The position numbers and the translations under genes were made by a program. Under the pieces are notes generated by a model, which was given only the letters and a program-made list of their open reading frames with translations, searched no databases and was not told where the DNA came from. A DNA stretch of 64,000 nucleotides. Origin: Rhabdophis nuchalis. Its lineage: Eukaryota > Chordata > Lepidosauria > Squamata > Natricidae. This document shows positions 63,481 through 64,000 of this stretch, piece after piece (position 1 is the first letter of the stretch; each line of letters opens with the position of its first letter). Location: contig CM077647.1 of assembly GCA_039707465.1 (NCBI GenBank), forward strand, positions 174,957,663-175,021,662, given 5' to 3'.

Positions 63481-64000
63481 TAAACAGAAGGATCTTGACA
63501 AACTTGAACATTGGGCACTATCTAATAAAATGAAATTCAATTGTGAAAAAAGTAAGGTTCTACATTTAGGCAAGAAAAACAAAATGCACAGGTACAGTAT
63601 AGGTGGTACCTTGCTCAATAGTAGCAACTGTGAGAGGGATCTTGGAATCCTAGTGGACAACCATTTAAATAGGAGCCAGCAGTGTGCAGCAGCTGCCAAA
63701 AAAGCCAACACAGTTCTAGGCTGCATAAACAGAGGGATAGAATCTAGATCACGTGAAGTGTTAATGCCACTGTATAGTGCCTTGGTAAGGCCACACTTGG
63801 AATACTGCATACAGTTTTGGTCGCCACGATGTAGAAAAGACGTGGAGACTCTGGAAAGAGTGCAGAGAAGAGCAACCAAGATGATTAGGGGACTGGAGAC
63901 TAAAACATATGAAGAACGGTTGCAGGAGCTGGGTATGTCTAGTTTGATGAAGGACCAGGGGAGACATGATAGCAGTTTTCCAATATCTCAGAGGGTGTCA
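63481..64000 (+). mobile_element. CR1 LINE, plus strand, running off the window
   Basis: The frame begins in the segment after RT: KDLDKLEHWALSNKMKFNC, NCERDLGILVDNHLN, ALVRPHLEYCIQFWSPRC. It continues to the window edge. A small deletion (near 63945, LMK/DQGRH) suggests a broken frame at the right. Confidence 0.9.

Overview
The window is nuclear DNA from a squamate reptile, most likely a snake. It holds a tandem array of vomeronasal type-2 receptor (V2R) genes, all on the minus strand, embedded in lizard/snake-type repeats: CR1 and L2 LINEs, an L1-type LINE, hAT and Tc1/mariner elements, a tRNA-derived SINE, a chromodomain Ty3/Gypsy element and long tetranucleotide arrays. Species cannot be fixed from sequence alone. 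There are no rRNA or tRNA genes and no CRISPR arrays.

Four V2R genes look intact. Each has six coding exons with canonical GT/AG splice sites and preserved phase: V2R-A (2688-8336), V2R-B (13704-21565), V2R-C (35633-44197) and V2R-D (50371-57216). Exon lengths are identical in all four for exons 2-6 (292, 864, 228, 127 and 899 bp). The proteins are 868 aa, or 874 aa for C if an upstream ATG is used. Layout: exon 1 signal peptide, exons 2-4 Venus-flytrap ligand-binding domain, exon 5 plus the start of exon 6 the nine-cysteine linker, exon 6 the seven-helix family C GPCR domain.

The array is built from a repeated unit. From its 3' end it has a relic CR1 endonuclease piece and a (GTAT)n tract, the V2R gene, a SINE in intron 1, a conserved 5' flank, a relic of the 5' part of another V2R exon 3, and a CR1 copy behind an (AATAG)n tract. 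Units start near 1833, 12841, 34774 and 49401. V2R pseudogenes lie upstream of A (about 10003-11708) and B (26175-31157, in pieces), and a collapsed fifth unit seems to lie between C and D (about 47500-48440).

Unit differences record later insertions, many with visible empty sites in sister copies: Gypsy in A; L1 and several L2s in B; a Tc1 element in C; a hAT element shared by C and D; retroelement-like DNA with a GC-rich minisatellite in D intron 3; and 1.1 kb of CTAC/CTAT/CTTT repeats past D. The right edge (60.7-64 kb) is mostly CR1 fragments.

Functionally, the receptors would be expressed in vomeronasal sensory neurons. The 7TM exon is almost identical in A, B and C while the ligand-binding exon differs, which suggests gene conversion of the signalling part with diversification of the sensing part.
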